The translations under genes were made by a program, and so were the position numbers. A stretch of 6,612 nt of DNA from Candidatus Hydrogenedentota bacterium (lineage in GTDB: Bacteria > Hydrogenedentota > Hydrogenedentia > Hydrogenedentales > SLHB01), in the NCBI GenBank assembly GCA_003557825.1, contig PWNM01000338.1:1-6612 (forward strand). The letters run 5' to 3'. Numbering within the stretch: the stretch's first letter is position 1; each line of letters begins with the position of its first letter. Positions 6,587 through 6,612 of this stretch are shown in pieces. The notes below the pieces were generated by a model that did no database searches, was not told the DNA's origin, and was given only the letters and a program-made list of their open reading frames with translations.

Positions 6587-6612
6587 TATGGTATACGGTT
6601 TGGGTATCGATG

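Noticed and set aside
6586..6612. Eight codons ending in TAG on the minus strand just before fabD, possibly the tail of an upstream gene such as fabH
   Set aside because: Eight residues are too few to identify, and they do not resemble a FabH C-terminus I recognise.

Overview
The window is about 60% GC by eye, densely packed and entirely bacterial in character. It holds two partial or complete operons and three solitary or edge genes. Two features indicate a Gram-negative-type bacterium: a lipoprotein-type OppA with an NQEWK...GWIGD signature close to that of enterobacterial OppA, and a fabD-fabG pair. From memory, the OppA reads like versions in the PVC group (Verrucomicrobiota and relatives) or neighbouring phyla. 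That lineage guess is low confidence and untested.

Layout. Positions 878 to 1 (minus strand) carry the N-terminal half of a polytopic membrane protein of the ArnT/PMT-like (GT39, GT-C fold) glycosyltransferase type; it runs off the left edge. Divergent from it, and sharing the same CCATGG palindrome as start site, is an oligopeptide ABC importer operon on the plus strand: oppA lipoprotein (877-2544), oppB (2548-3465) and oppC (3458-4345). No ATPase genes follow. Only 11 bases after oppC, a convergent minus-strand cluster ends. Read in its own direction it is fabD (6575-5679), fabG (5682-4936, ATGA overlap with fabD) and a DinB-fold protein (4917-4357). The last 37 bases at the right edge hold the fabD ribosome binding site and no identifiable gene.

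How it fits together. OppA should capture peptides outside the inner membrane and hand them to the OppB/OppC channel; energy must come from OppD/OppF-like ATPases encoded elsewhere. FabD loads malonyl groups onto acyl carrier protein, and FabG performs the first reduction of each fatty-acid elongation cycle. The DinB-like protein occupies the slot where acpP often follows fabG; its role is unknown. The glycosyltransferase-like gene is functionally unrelated to its neighbours.

I found no RNA gene, CRISPR array, mobile element, long repeat or convincing intrinsic terminator. I see no previously undescribed system. The points most worth a second look are the hidden edge gene, the zero-length divergent junction, the missing transporter ATPases and the DinB gene in the fab operon.
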